From: Myxococcus sp.
Lineage (GTDB): Bacteria > Myxococcota > Myxococcia > Myxococcales > Myxococcaceae
Direction: 5' to 3'
NCBI GenBank assembly: GCA_014879945.1
Contig: JACSRE010000188.1
Location: 1 to 64,000, forward strand
DNA length: 64,000 nucleotides
This document shows positions 45,471 through 52,640 of this stretch, piece after piece. The notes below the pieces were generated by a model. That model was not told the origin of the DNA, did no database searches, and was given only the letters and a program-made list of their open reading frames with translations. Each line of letters begins with the position of its first letter. The stretch's first letter is position 1. Position numbers and translations under genes: made by a program.

Positions 45471-46349
45471 TTGCCTCTCGCGGAATCGAAGGCGCAGATC
45501 CTTGAGAAGTACGGCGCCTACGTCCGGTCGCTGGCTGCCCAGGTGCGCAAGCAGTTCAACTCCCAGTTCGAGATGGACGAGCTCGTCGCGTGGGGCCAGG
45601 TCGGGCTGCTCGAGGCCGCCGAGCGGTTCGATGCGCGGGTCGGCGCGAACTTTCTGACGTTCGCGCACTACCGCATCAAGGGCGCCATCTACGACGGCTT
45701 GCGCAAGATGGGCGTGCTCAAGGGCGGCGCGGCGGGTGGTGAGCGCGCCAACGCCTACCTGGGCAACCTCTCAGACCGCGAAGGGGGCGGGGGCGGGCTC
45801 GAAGACGAGGTCGAGCGCATCTCGAGCGCCGTCACCGGCCTGGCGATGGTGTTCGGCACCAGCCTGGACGGCGCCGACGCCATGCAGATGTCGGATGATG
45901 TGCTCCCTGCGGACGAGCGCATTCAGCTGGAGCAGATGCGCCGGCGGGTGCGCGGGGCCATCGAGAAGCTCCCGGAAAAAGAGCGAAAACTGCTCCAGGG
46001 TTACTACTTCCAGAACAAGACCCTGGAAGAGGCGGGCGCTGAGATCGGGCAGTCGAAGAGCTGGGCCAGCCGACTCCACGCGCGGGCAGTTGAACGGTTG
46101 AAGCAACTTCTCGAAGATGAAGACGATAACGAACCTGTAGACGACTTGAGGAGGCATCACCATGGCGGGTCCCCTGGCAGGAATCTCGGCGGCGCAAATC
46201 GCCCAGCAGAAGCTCCCTCAGCAGCAGGTCTCCCAGCAGGCCAAGGCGGGGCCAAGCTCGTTCGACAAGGCCATGAAGAGCCAGGGCGTCGACCAGGCTC
46301 AGAAGCCCCAGCAGGTGCAGGCCACCCAGCAGGTCCAGCACGCCGATAA
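45471..46349 (+). CDS. FliA/WhiG-type sigma factor with long out-of-frame overlap into sctI
   Basis: A sigma-70 family factor of the flagellar/WhiG class. Region 2 is FEMDELVAWGQVGLLEAAERF plus the following TFAHYRIKGAIYDGLRK, and region 4 is LLQGYYFQNKTLEEAGAEIG, then SKSWASRLHARAVERL (DNA-recognition helix), ending near residue 215. As read, the frame continues to 292 residues. The last 62 or so are Gly/Arg/Pro/His-rich and encoded over the 5' end of sctI in another frame; they are probably not functional, or reflect a frameshift (a TAG in the +1 frame at 46138-46140). TTG start follows AGAGGAG. It probably drives T3S genes; no FlgM-like anti-sigma is seen. Confidence 0.82.
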   Translation: MPLAESKAQILEKYGAYVRSLAAQVRKQFNSQFEMDELVAWGQVGLLEAAERFDARVGANFLTFAHYRIKGAIYDGLRKMGVLKGGAAGGERANAYLGNLSDREGGGGGLEDEVERISSAVTGLAMVFGTSLDGADAMQMSDDVLPADERIQLEQMRRRVRGAIEKLPEKERKLLQGYYFQNKTLEEAGAEIGQSKSWASRLHARAVERLKQLLEDEDDNEPVDDLRRHHHGGSPGRNLGGANRPAEAPSAAGLPAGQGGAKLVRQGHEEPGRRPGSEAPAGAGHPAGPARR

Positions 46350-46686
46350 GGCGCGGCAGGTCGAGCAGGCGGGCAAGATCGAGAAGTCCAGCCTCAACAA
46401 GGTCTCTGACAAGATGACCTCGAAGGGCATGGACCCGGTGGCCCAGAAGGCCGAGGTCAACAAGGGCACGGGCCTGCTCAAGGGCCTCGTCGCCAACATG
46501 GAGAAGGGCCAGGCCTCGATCGACAAGCTGATCAACGGCGGCCTCAACGGCGCGAACTTCTCGAACACCCAGATGCTCTCGATGCAGGCCGGCATGTACA
46601 AGTACACGCAGGAGCTCGAGCTGACCGGCAAGGTCGTCGAGAAGGCCACCAGCGGCCTGAAGGACACGCTCAAGACCCAGGTCTGA
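46162..46686 (+). CDS. sctI: SctI-type inner rod protein
   Basis: A 174-residue protein. The C-terminal third (FSNTQMLSMQAGMYKYTQEL, then ELTGKVVEKATSGLKDTLKT plus QV) fits the YscI/PrgJ inner-rod family, which links export gate and needle inside the basal body. The N-terminal 70 residues are Gln-rich (many QQ and QAQ). Length is longer than injectisome SctI (about 80-120 residues). It has a strong GAGGAGG ribosome-binding site and is followed by its own terminator. It overlaps the sigma factor frame by 188 bases. Confidence 0.82.
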   Translation: MAGPLAGISAAQIAQQKLPQQQVSQQAKAGPSSFDKAMKSQGVDQAQKPQQVQATQQVQHADKARQVEQAGKIEKSSLNKVSDKMTSKGMDPVAQKAEVNKGTGLLKGLVANMEKGQASIDKLINGGLNGANFSNTQMLSMQAGMYKYTQELELTGKVVEKATSGLKDTLKTQV

Positions 46687-46713
46687 CGGGCTCGACAGGC
46701 GCCGCCTCGTGAA

Positions 46714-46746
46714 GGGCAGTCACCAACACAGGTGGCTGCCCTTTTT
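46714..46746 (+). terminator. intrinsic terminator after sctI
   Basis: An 11-bp stem (46714-46724, GGGCAGTCACC, with 46731-46741; one G-T wobble), a 6-base loop and TTTTT at 46742-46746. It separates the sctI unit from the sctJ-sctU operon, which must then start at its own promoter. Confidence 0.85.
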
Positions 46747-46761
46747 CACTCTCACCCGTAG

Positions 46762-46767
46762 TAGGGT
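46762..46767 (+). promoter_or_regulatory. possible start-proximal -10 element of the sctJ operon
   Basis: TAGGGT lies 9 bases before ATG 46777. There is no Shine-Dalgarno, and the intrinsic terminator ends just 15 bases upstream, so a promoter is needed in this interval. It fits the leaderless pattern seen at other genes here. Confidence 0.45.
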
Positions 46768-46776
46768 CCGCGCCGC

Positions 46777-47580
46777 ATGCCCCGGCACTTCTTTCGCGTC
46801 GTCCTCGTTCTGGCTGCCCTTGGTTTGTCCGCATGCTCGGTCGAGCTGCAGCACGACCTCCCCGAAGACGACGCCAACGACATCTACGTCCTCCTCCAGT
46901 TCCACGGCATCAGCGCCGCGAAGATGAAGGAGGAGGGCGGCAACGAGCCCCGCTACATCATCAGCGTGCCCAAGCAGGACGTGGCCGCCGCGGCCCAGCT
47001 GCTCAAGGATCACTCGCTGCCGCGCCCCAAGGCCGACGGCCTGGCCATCTTCAAGAAGATGAAGGGCATGATCCCCACGCAGACCGAAGAGCGGGCCATG
47101 TTCATCGAGGCGCTCGCGGGCGAGGTGTCGAACACGCTCAACCGCATTCCAGGGGTGCTCGAGGCCCGCGCGATCGTGATGATCCCCGAGGTGAACGATC
47201 TGACGCAGCCCGAGAAGCGGCCCTCGCCCTCGGCCTCGGTCTTCATCAAGTTCACCCCCGAAGACGGCAAGCCGCCGGTCACGCCGGCCGAGGTGCAGGA
47301 GTTCGTCGCCAACTCGGTCAGCGAGATGAAGAAAGAGAACGTGAAGGTGCTGATGATCGAGGCCAAGGCGGCCTCGTCAGCCGACGTCGAGCCCGAGAAG
47401 CGCATGCAGTCGGTGCTCGGGCTGCGCATGGAGAAGGCCAGCGGCGACTCGTTCAAGGTGATGGTGGCGGTCAACGCGCTGCTCTTCCTCGCGCTGGCCG
47501 GCGTGGCGGCGTTCCTCGTCATTCGGAAACCGGGCGGGAGCGGCAATGGCCGCCCGTCGCGCAAGACGCAGGAAGGCTGA
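46777..47580 (+). CDS. sctJ: SctJ inner-membrane ring lipoprotein (YscJ/PrgK/FliF-N)
   Basis: A 267-residue lipoprotein: signal MPRHFFRVVLVLAALGLSAC with acylated C20. The first ring-building motif contains DLPEDDANDIYVLLQFHGI, and the second is VSNTLNRIPGVLEARAIVMI. A single C-terminal span (MVAVNALLFLALAGVAAFLV, about 228-247) and a short cytosolic tail follow. Size and topology are those of injectisome SctJ; flagellar FliF is about twice as long with a FliG-binding tail, which this lacks. It begins the sctJ to sctU operon. Confidence 0.93.
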   Translation: MPRHFFRVVLVLAALGLSACSVELQHDLPEDDANDIYVLLQFHGISAAKMKEEGGNEPRYIISVPKQDVAAAAQLLKDHSLPRPKADGLAIFKKMKGMIPTQTEERAMFIEALAGEVSNTLNRIPGVLEARAIVMIPEVNDLTQPEKRPSPSASVFIKFTPEDGKPPVTPAEVQEFVANSVSEMKKENVKVLMIEAKAASSADVEPEKRMQSVLGLRMEKASGDSFKVMVAVNALLFLALAGVAAFLVIRKPGGSGNGRPSRKTQEG

Positions 47581-47605
47581 CCGGGGCCGGTCGGGCGGGT
47601 GACGA

Positions 47606-49075
47606 GTGGAACAGTTCTTCGCGTCACTCTCGAAGCGGCAGACGATGCTGCTGCTGACGTCGCTGGCGTTCGGCGGCTCCGACGCGATCGGCTCGTTCGA
47701 GCACTTGGCGCCTGAAGAAGAGGAGCTGCTCAAGCACCGGGCGCAGAGCCTCCTGCAGATCCCCCGCGACAAGCGCATTCCGCTCGTCATTCAAGAGATC
47801 AAGCGCATCGTCACCATGCGGCGGCGGCAGCTGGCCAACGCCGACCCCAGGCGGCTGGCGGCGCTGCTGTCGAAGGAGCGCAGCTCGATGGTCGAGGTGG
47901 TGCTGCGGGCGCTCCCGTCGGAGCTGGCCGACGCCTGCCGCGCTGAGCTCGGCCCGCGCCCGACCGTCAAGCTCGGGCGCGACGTGCGCCCCGACATTCT
48001 CTCGATCGTTCGTTGGAAGCTCGAGGAGGGCCTCAAGCAGGGCGCGCCGCAGGTCGGCATGTTCCGCTTCACCGATCTGCTGATGATGCCGCAGCGAGAG
48101 GTGATCTCGATCTGCGACCGCATGGGCGCCCGCGTCCTCGCGACGGCCGTCGCGGGCCTGAGCGACGGCGATCGCGAGGAGTTCTTCGGAAAGCTCCCGC
48201 CCGATCAGCGCGCGTTGGCGGCGAAGGCGGCCGAGGCGGGCAGGGCGCGCAGGCTGTCGGAGGCCGACGCCAGGACGGTGCTCGAGATCCACGGCGCGCT
48301 CGAGAACCCCTCGACGGGCATGCGCTCGGCCGGCGCGCAGCGGGTGATGCGGGCCGCGGTGGCCCAGGCGCCGGAGTTCGCGCAGCGCCTCGTCGAGCGG
48401 CACCTCAGCGGTGATCTCGGGAAGGTCCTCCAGCGGTGGCTGCGGGAAGAGAAGAACAAGCCCGTCAAAGGAGACGGCGGCAGGCTCGACATCGTCGAGC
48501 AGATCGAGCGCCTCGCGCAGAAGGGGGTCATCGATCGCCCGCTGCGGTTGCCGCCGCCCATGCGGCCGCCCGAGGCGATGGGGCCGCCGGTGCTGCAGCC
48601 CGTGCAGCCCTCGGCCGCGCCGCCCTCGCGGCGGAGCTCGTCGGGCAACCTCCCGCCCGTGCGCGGCGCGTCCCCGCCTCCGCCGGAGCCGGCACCGCCG
48701 GCCAGACCCGAGGGCCGGCCGGCCCGTCGCCCCGAGGGCCAGGGCGCGGGGGCGCCTCGTCGTGACCCCATCGCCGAGCGCAACGCCCGCCGCGCCGGGG
48801 TCGCCTCGTCGCGGCCTCCCCCGGCGTCGGGCGCGAACCTGCCGGTGAGCCGCAACGCGAACGACCCCTCGGCGTCAGGGGTGCGCCGCATCATGCGCGA
48901 CGGGAAGCCCCTGGCCAGAGATCCCGCGGCGCCGGCCCAGCCGGCCAGGCCGCCACGTCGCGCGATGACCTCCCCGGCCGTGCAGGAGGTGCCCAAACGC
49001 CGAGAGCGCGCACCAGACGGCAGCCCGCTCCCCAAGGGGTCGTCGGGGCGTGGACCGCGCGGAGGATCGGGCTAG
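47606..49075 (+). CDS. FliG-like protein in the SctK position
   Basis: A 489-residue protein. Residues about 60-155 resemble the FliG middle domain (LAALLSKERSSMVEVVLRALPSE). Residues 158-235 resemble the FliG C-terminal ARM part: MFRFTDLLMMPQREVISICD, then LATAVAGLSDGDREEFFGKL and RLSEADARTVLEIHGAL. The charged torque helix of FliG is not recognisable. Residues 300-489 form a Pro/Arg/Ala-rich disordered tail absent from FliG. In injectisomes the gene between sctJ and sctL encodes SctK, the adaptor between ring and sorting platform; a FliG-like protein would play the same structural part. Assignment is by pattern, not by a computed alignment. Confidence 0.7.
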   Translation: MEQFFASLSKRQTMLLLTSLAFGGSDAIGSFEHLAPEEEELLKHRAQSLLQIPRDKRIPLVIQEIKRIVTMRRRQLANADPRRLAALLSKERSSMVEVVLRALPSELADACRAELGPRPTVKLGRDVRPDILSIVRWKLEEGLKQGAPQVGMFRFTDLLMMPQREVISICDRMGARVLATAVAGLSDGDREEFFGKLPPDQRALAAKAAEAGRARRLSEADARTVLEIHGALENPSTGMRSAGAQRVMRAAVAQAPEFAQRLVERHLSGDLGKVLQRWLREEKNKPVKGDGGRLDIVEQIERLAQKGVIDRPLRLPPPMRPPEAMGPPVLQPVQPSAAPPSRRSSSGNLPPVRGASPPPPEPAPPARPEGRPARRPEGQGAGAPRRDPIAERNARRAGVASSRPPPASGANLPVSRNANDPSASGVRRIMRDGKPLARDPAAPAQPARPPRRAMTSPAVQEVPKRRERAPDGSPLPKGSSGRGPRGGSG

Positions 49076-49078
49076 ACT
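49073..49078 (+). promoter_or_regulatory. possible start-proximal -10 element of sctL
   Basis: TAGACT lies 8 bases before ATG 49087; its first three bases are also the stop codon of the preceding gene. No Shine-Dalgarno is present. It could give an internal leaderless transcript, or be chance. Confidence 0.28.
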
Positions 49079-49086
49079 CGCCCTGA

Positions 49087-49782
49087 ATGGAAGACGAACG
49101 TCGGCCACCCTCCCGCGTGTTGGGGAAGGTCATCAAGAGCGACAGCGGCGAGCACGGGCCCGTGTCGGAGAAGCCCCTCTTGCCTCCGCCCCGCCGCGGA
49201 GGTGTCGTCAACGCCGAGGAGTTCGAGGCGATGACAGCGGCCAAGCAGATCATCGCCGACGCCCAGCGCAAGGCCGAGGAGATCAAGACCGAGGCGCTCC
49301 GCTTCAAGGAAGAGGTCTTCTCGAAGGCCCGAGACGAGGCCAAGGCCGACGTTCAGGCCCGCGCCGCCGAGGAGCTGGCGCGCGCCAAGATGCAGGCCGG
49401 CGCGATCGTCGCCGACGCCGAGAAAGACGTGCTGGAGCTGGCCCTCAAGATGTCGGCGAAGATCATCGGCCGCGACCTCGAGCGCGACCCTGCGGTGGTG
49501 CTCGAGATCTGCGCCACGGCCATCGAGGCCGCGCGCGGGTCGAAGGCCATGGTGCTCAAGGTGCACCCCGAAGACGGCAAGGTGCTGCGCGAGAAGCGGC
49601 CCCGGCTGATGGAGCTCATCGGGCGCGCGGTGGACATCGCGATTCGCGACGACGCCGAGGTGGAGCGCGGCGGCTGCGTGATCCAGACCGAGTACGGCGT
49701 GATCGACGGTCAGATCCGCACCCAGTTCGAGATGCTCAAGAACGTGCTGATGCCCGATGGCCAGAAGAAGGAATCGAAATAG
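49087..49782 (+). CDS. sctL: SctL stator / ATPase regulator (YscL/FliH family)
   Basis: A 231-residue cytosolic protein. The N-terminal part is disordered and Pro-rich. A long Glu/Lys/Ala coiled coil (AAKQIIADAQRKAEEIKTEA and on, about 50-110) leads to the C-terminal domain of the FliH/YscL/V-ATPase E-type (AMVLKVHPEDGKVLREKRPR, VERGGCVIQTEYGVIDGQI). In the machine it ties the SctN ATPase to the cytosolic platform. Placed between the FliG-like gene and sctN, 2 bases before the latter. Confidence 0.92.
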   Translation: MEDERRPPSRVLGKVIKSDSGEHGPVSEKPLLPPPRRGGVVNAEEFEAMTAAKQIIADAQRKAEEIKTEALRFKEEVFSKARDEAKADVQARAAEELARAKMQAGAIVADAEKDVLELALKMSAKIIGRDLERDPAVVLEICATAIEAARGSKAMVLKVHPEDGKVLREKRPRLMELIGRAVDIAIRDDAEVERGGCVIQTEYGVIDGQIRTQFEMLKNVLMPDGQKKESK

Positions 49783-49784
49783 GC

Positions 49785-51107
49785 ATGGCCATCGACCTGA
49801 GGCGGTACCACGAGCTCCTCAAGACGGCGCAGACCGTTCGGGTGCGGGGGCGGGTCACCGAGCTGACCGGCCTCGTCATCAAGGCCGCGGTGCCGAACGT
49901 CCGCGTCGGAGAGGTGTGCATCATCAAGCGGGGGCACCAGTCGGTGCGCGCCGAGGTGGTGGGCTTTCAGGGTGAGCAGGTCATGCTGATGCCGCTGGGC
50001 GAGCTGTCGGGCATCGGCCCCGACAGCGAGGTGATCCCCACGGGGCGCCCGCTCACCATTCGCGCCGGCGACGGCCTGCTGGGCCGCGTGCTCAGCGGGC
50101 TGGGGGAGCCGATCGACGGCAAGCCGCTCCCCACCGACGGCATGCAGGACTGGGCGGTGGACCGCGACTGCCCCGACCCGTTCAAGCGCATGCGCATCAC
50201 CCGGCCGCTGGCCCTGGGCGTGCGCTGCATCGACGGGCTGCTCACGGTGGGCGAGGGCCAGCGCATCGGCCTCTTCGCCGGCTCCGGCGTCGGCAAGTCC
50301 ACCCTGATGGGGCAGATCGCGCGCAACACCACCGCTGAGCTCTCGGTCATCGCGCTGATCGGCGAGCGTGGTCGCGAGGTGCTCGAGTTCATCGAAGACG
50401 CGCTCGGTGAAGAGGGCATGAAGCGGTCGGTGGTGGTCTGCGCGACCTCTGACCAGCCGTCGCTGGTGCGTCTGCGCGCGGGCTACGTCGCCACCTCGAT
50501 CGCCGAATACTTCCGGGAGCGCGGCGGGAACGTGCTCTTCATGCTCGACACGGTGACGCGACTTGCGCGCGCCCAACGCGAGATCGGCCTGGCCATCGGT
50601 GAGCCGCCCGCGCGCCAGGGCTACCCTCCGAGCGTCTTCTCGATGCTCCCGCGCATGCTCGAGCGCACCGGCAACAGCGAGAAGGGCCGCTGCACGGCCA
50701 TCTACACCTGCCTCGTCGCCGGCGGTGACATGGAAGAGCCCATCGCCGACGAGGTGCGCGGTATTCTCGACGGTCACTTCATCTTGAACCGCGCCATCGG
50801 CGAGCGGAACCAGTGGCCCGCGATGGACGTGCTGGCCTCGCTCTCGCGTGTGATGAGCCAGATCGCCACGCCGGAGCACAAGAAGGCGGCCGGCCTGCTG
50901 CGCCAGACCCTCTCGACCTACGAGAAGCAGCGCGACCTCATCTTGCTCGGCGCCTACCAGTACGGCACCGACCCCCGCACCGACTACGCCATCGACAAGT
51001 ACGACCAGATCATCGGCTACCTGAAGCAGGACACCCACGACAACACGCCGTTCGACGAGACGGTGCAGCGGCTGGTCGACATGTTCGCTGACGCGCCCAC
51101 CACCTGA
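49785..51107 (+). CDS. sctN: SctN T3S ATPase (FliI/YscN)
   Basis: A 440-residue hexameric ATPase of the F1-beta/Rho family that unfolds and feeds substrates. Walker A is GSGVGKST (about 166-173), followed by VIALIGERGREVLEF, and Walker B lies in NVLFMLDTVTRLARAQREI. GYPPSVFSMLPRMLERTG is the family fingerprint. N-terminal beta-barrel 1-80 and C-terminal domain with LLGAYQYGTDPRTDYAID. Length is normal for both flagellar and injectisome enzymes. Confidence 0.97.
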   Translation: MAIDLRRYHELLKTAQTVRVRGRVTELTGLVIKAAVPNVRVGEVCIIKRGHQSVRAEVVGFQGEQVMLMPLGELSGIGPDSEVIPTGRPLTIRAGDGLLGRVLSGLGEPIDGKPLPTDGMQDWAVDRDCPDPFKRMRITRPLALGVRCIDGLLTVGEGQRIGLFAGSGVGKSTLMGQIARNTTAELSVIALIGERGREVLEFIEDALGEEGMKRSVVVCATSDQPSLVRLRAGYVATSIAEYFRERGGNVLFMLDTVTRLARAQREIGLAIGEPPARQGYPPSVFSMLPRMLERTGNSEKGRCTAIYTCLVAGGDMEEPIADEVRGILDGHFILNRAIGERNQWPAMDVLASLSRVMSQIATPEHKKAAGLLRQTLSTYEKQRDLILLGAYQYGTDPRTDYAIDKYDQIIGYLKQDTHDNTPFDETVQRLVDMFADAPTT

Positions 51108-51120
51108 GCCGCAGGGGTGC

Positions 51121-51126
51121 TAGGCT
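51121..51126 (+). promoter_or_regulatory. possible start-proximal -10 element of sctO
   Basis: TAGGCT lies 12 bases before ATG 51139 in the 31-base gap after sctN, with no Shine-Dalgarno. Same core (CTAGNCT) as the elements before sctL, the FlhB-CTD-like gene and sctV. Confidence 0.35.
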
Positions 51127-51138
51127 TTTGCACGCCTT

Positions 51139-51642
51139 ATGCCTCCGTACCGACTCCAGGTCCTGCTCGACATCCGCACCAAGGCGGAAGATGAGGCCAA
51201 AGAGGCCTTCTCGGCGTCCGTCAAGGCGCTCGAGGCCGAGAAGAAGAAGCTCGTCGGCATGCAGAAAGATCTCGACGACCGGAAGGTCGGGCGCAAGGCC
51301 AAGGTCGCGGCCTTCCTGGAAGAGGTCACCAAGAAGGGCGGCGGCATCAGCGGGTTTCAGCAGATGAACCGCTTCGAGCAGCGCCTCAAGGACGAAGAGG
51401 CCCAGCTCTCGCTCGAGATCGAGCGACAGAAAGAGGCGGTCACCGAGGCCGAGAAGCTCGTCGAGCAGCGCCGGCAGGAGATGGCCGAGGCGGCCACCGA
51501 GCGGAAGGCCATCGAGAAGCACAAAGAGACCTGGGCCAAGCAGGTGCGCTTCGAGCGGCAGCAGAAGGAAGAGATGAACCAGGAAGAGATCGGCGGCGTG
51601 CTCCACCTGGCCCGGCGCCGCGCCGCGGAGAAGAAGTCATGA
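51139..51642 (+). CDS. sctO: SctO central stalk protein (FliJ/YscO-like)
   Basis: A 167-residue, almost fully helical protein. Two long Glu/Lys/Arg-rich helices (RLQVLLDIRTKAEDEAKEAF and QRLKDEEAQLSLEIERQKEA) form an antiparallel coiled coil as in FliJ/YscO, which sits in the centre of the ATPase ring and contacts SctV. The N-terminal YRLQVLLDIR matches the FliJ pattern. Position after sctN and coupling to the next gene (ATGA overlap) support the assignment. Confidence 0.85.
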   Translation: MPPYRLQVLLDIRTKAEDEAKEAFSASVKALEAEKKKLVGMQKDLDDRKVGRKAKVAAFLEEVTKKGGGISGFQQMNRFEQRLKDEEAQLSLEIERQKEAVTEAEKLVEQRRQEMAEAATERKAIEKHKETWAKQVRFERQQKEEMNQEEIGGVLHLARRRAAEKKS

Positions 51643-52640
51643 GCCGCGTCGACGACGACCGCCAGGCAGCCCGCGCCGCCGAGCGCCAGATGGAGGCCCG
51701 GCGCAACGAGGAGCTCCAGAAGGGCAAGAAGGCCAGCGAGGCCACCACCTTCAAGAAGCTCGTCGGCCAGCAGCAGGCCCAGGGGCAGGCGCAGCAGAAG
51801 CACGCGACCCAGAAGCAGGCCGACCTGGGCAAGAGCGCCATCGCGTCGCTGCTCGAGGGCTCCGAGGCGCACGCCAAAGAAGAGACCAGGGGCGCCCGCG
51901 AAGGCCAGCAGACCTTCACCTCGCGGCTCAAGGGCTCGCACGCCACCGAGACGCAGCACAAGGCCACGCGCAACGAGGGCGAGCACCAGCAGGCCGTCGG
52001 CGAGGGAGGGCGGCAGGTCGATCAGCAGGGCGCCAGGGCCGCGCAGACCGACAAGGGGAACACCGCCCGCGCGCTCGAGGGCCGAAAGGCCGACGCCGCG
52101 CAGGGCCGAGCCGCCCTGGAAGAGGCGCACGAGTCGTCGGAGCTGTCGTCGACCGGCGCCGCGGCCGGGGCCGGTGGCGCACGCGGAGAGAAGGGCGACC
52201 TCAAGGCCGACGCCGACAAGGGTGGCGGTGGGCAGGGCGGCTCGGGTCAGAAAGACGGCAAAGACTCGCCCGCCATGCAGCCGGGCTTCCGCTTCAACCC
52301 CGCCCTCATGGCGCCGGTGCCGGTCGCCAAGCAGAAGGACGTCTCGGGCTCCGAGCGCCTGCGTCAGGTCGCCAACGAGCTGGCGCAGAAGATCGTCGAG
52401 CGGGTGCGCATCGGCACCAACGCCGCCGGCAAGGTCGAGTTTCAGATCGATCTGCGCAGCGACGTGCTCAAAGGCCTGAGCGTGAAGGTCTCGAGCCACA
52501 ACGGGAAGATCAAGGCGGTCTTCCAGGGCTCCGATCGCGACGTGCTCAAGCTGATCGAAGAGCAGAAAGAGGCGCTCACCAAGGCGCTCTCGGCGCGCGG
52601 CCTCTCGCTCGAGGACTTCAAGATCGAAGGCCGGCCGTGA
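51639..52640 (+). CDS. sctP: SctP needle-length/substrate-switch protein (YscP/FliK-like)
   Basis: A 333-residue protein. A hydrophilic Gln/Lys/Ala/Gly-rich N-terminal two thirds (likely the disordered ruler) precedes a globular C-terminal domain (about 245-330) of the Flg_hook type (VERVRIGTNAAGKVEFQIDL, LKGLSVKVSSHNGKIKAVFQ). FliK and YscP measure hook or needle length and trigger the substrate switch through FlhB/SctU. Start and stop both overlap neighbours (ATGA and GTGA). Confidence 0.8.
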   Translation: MSRVDDDRQAARAAERQMEARRNEELQKGKKASEATTFKKLVGQQQAQGQAQQKHATQKQADLGKSAIASLLEGSEAHAKEETRGAREGQQTFTSRLKGSHATETQHKATRNEGEHQQAVGEGGRQVDQQGARAAQTDKGNTARALEGRKADAAQGRAALEEAHESSELSSTGAAAGAGGARGEKGDLKADADKGGGGQGGSGQKDGKDSPAMQPGFRFNPALMAPVPVAKQKDVSGSERLRQVANELAQKIVERVRIGTNAAGKVEFQIDLRSDVLKGLSVKVSSHNGKIKAVFQGSDRDVLKLIEEQKEALTKALSARGLSLEDFKIEGRP

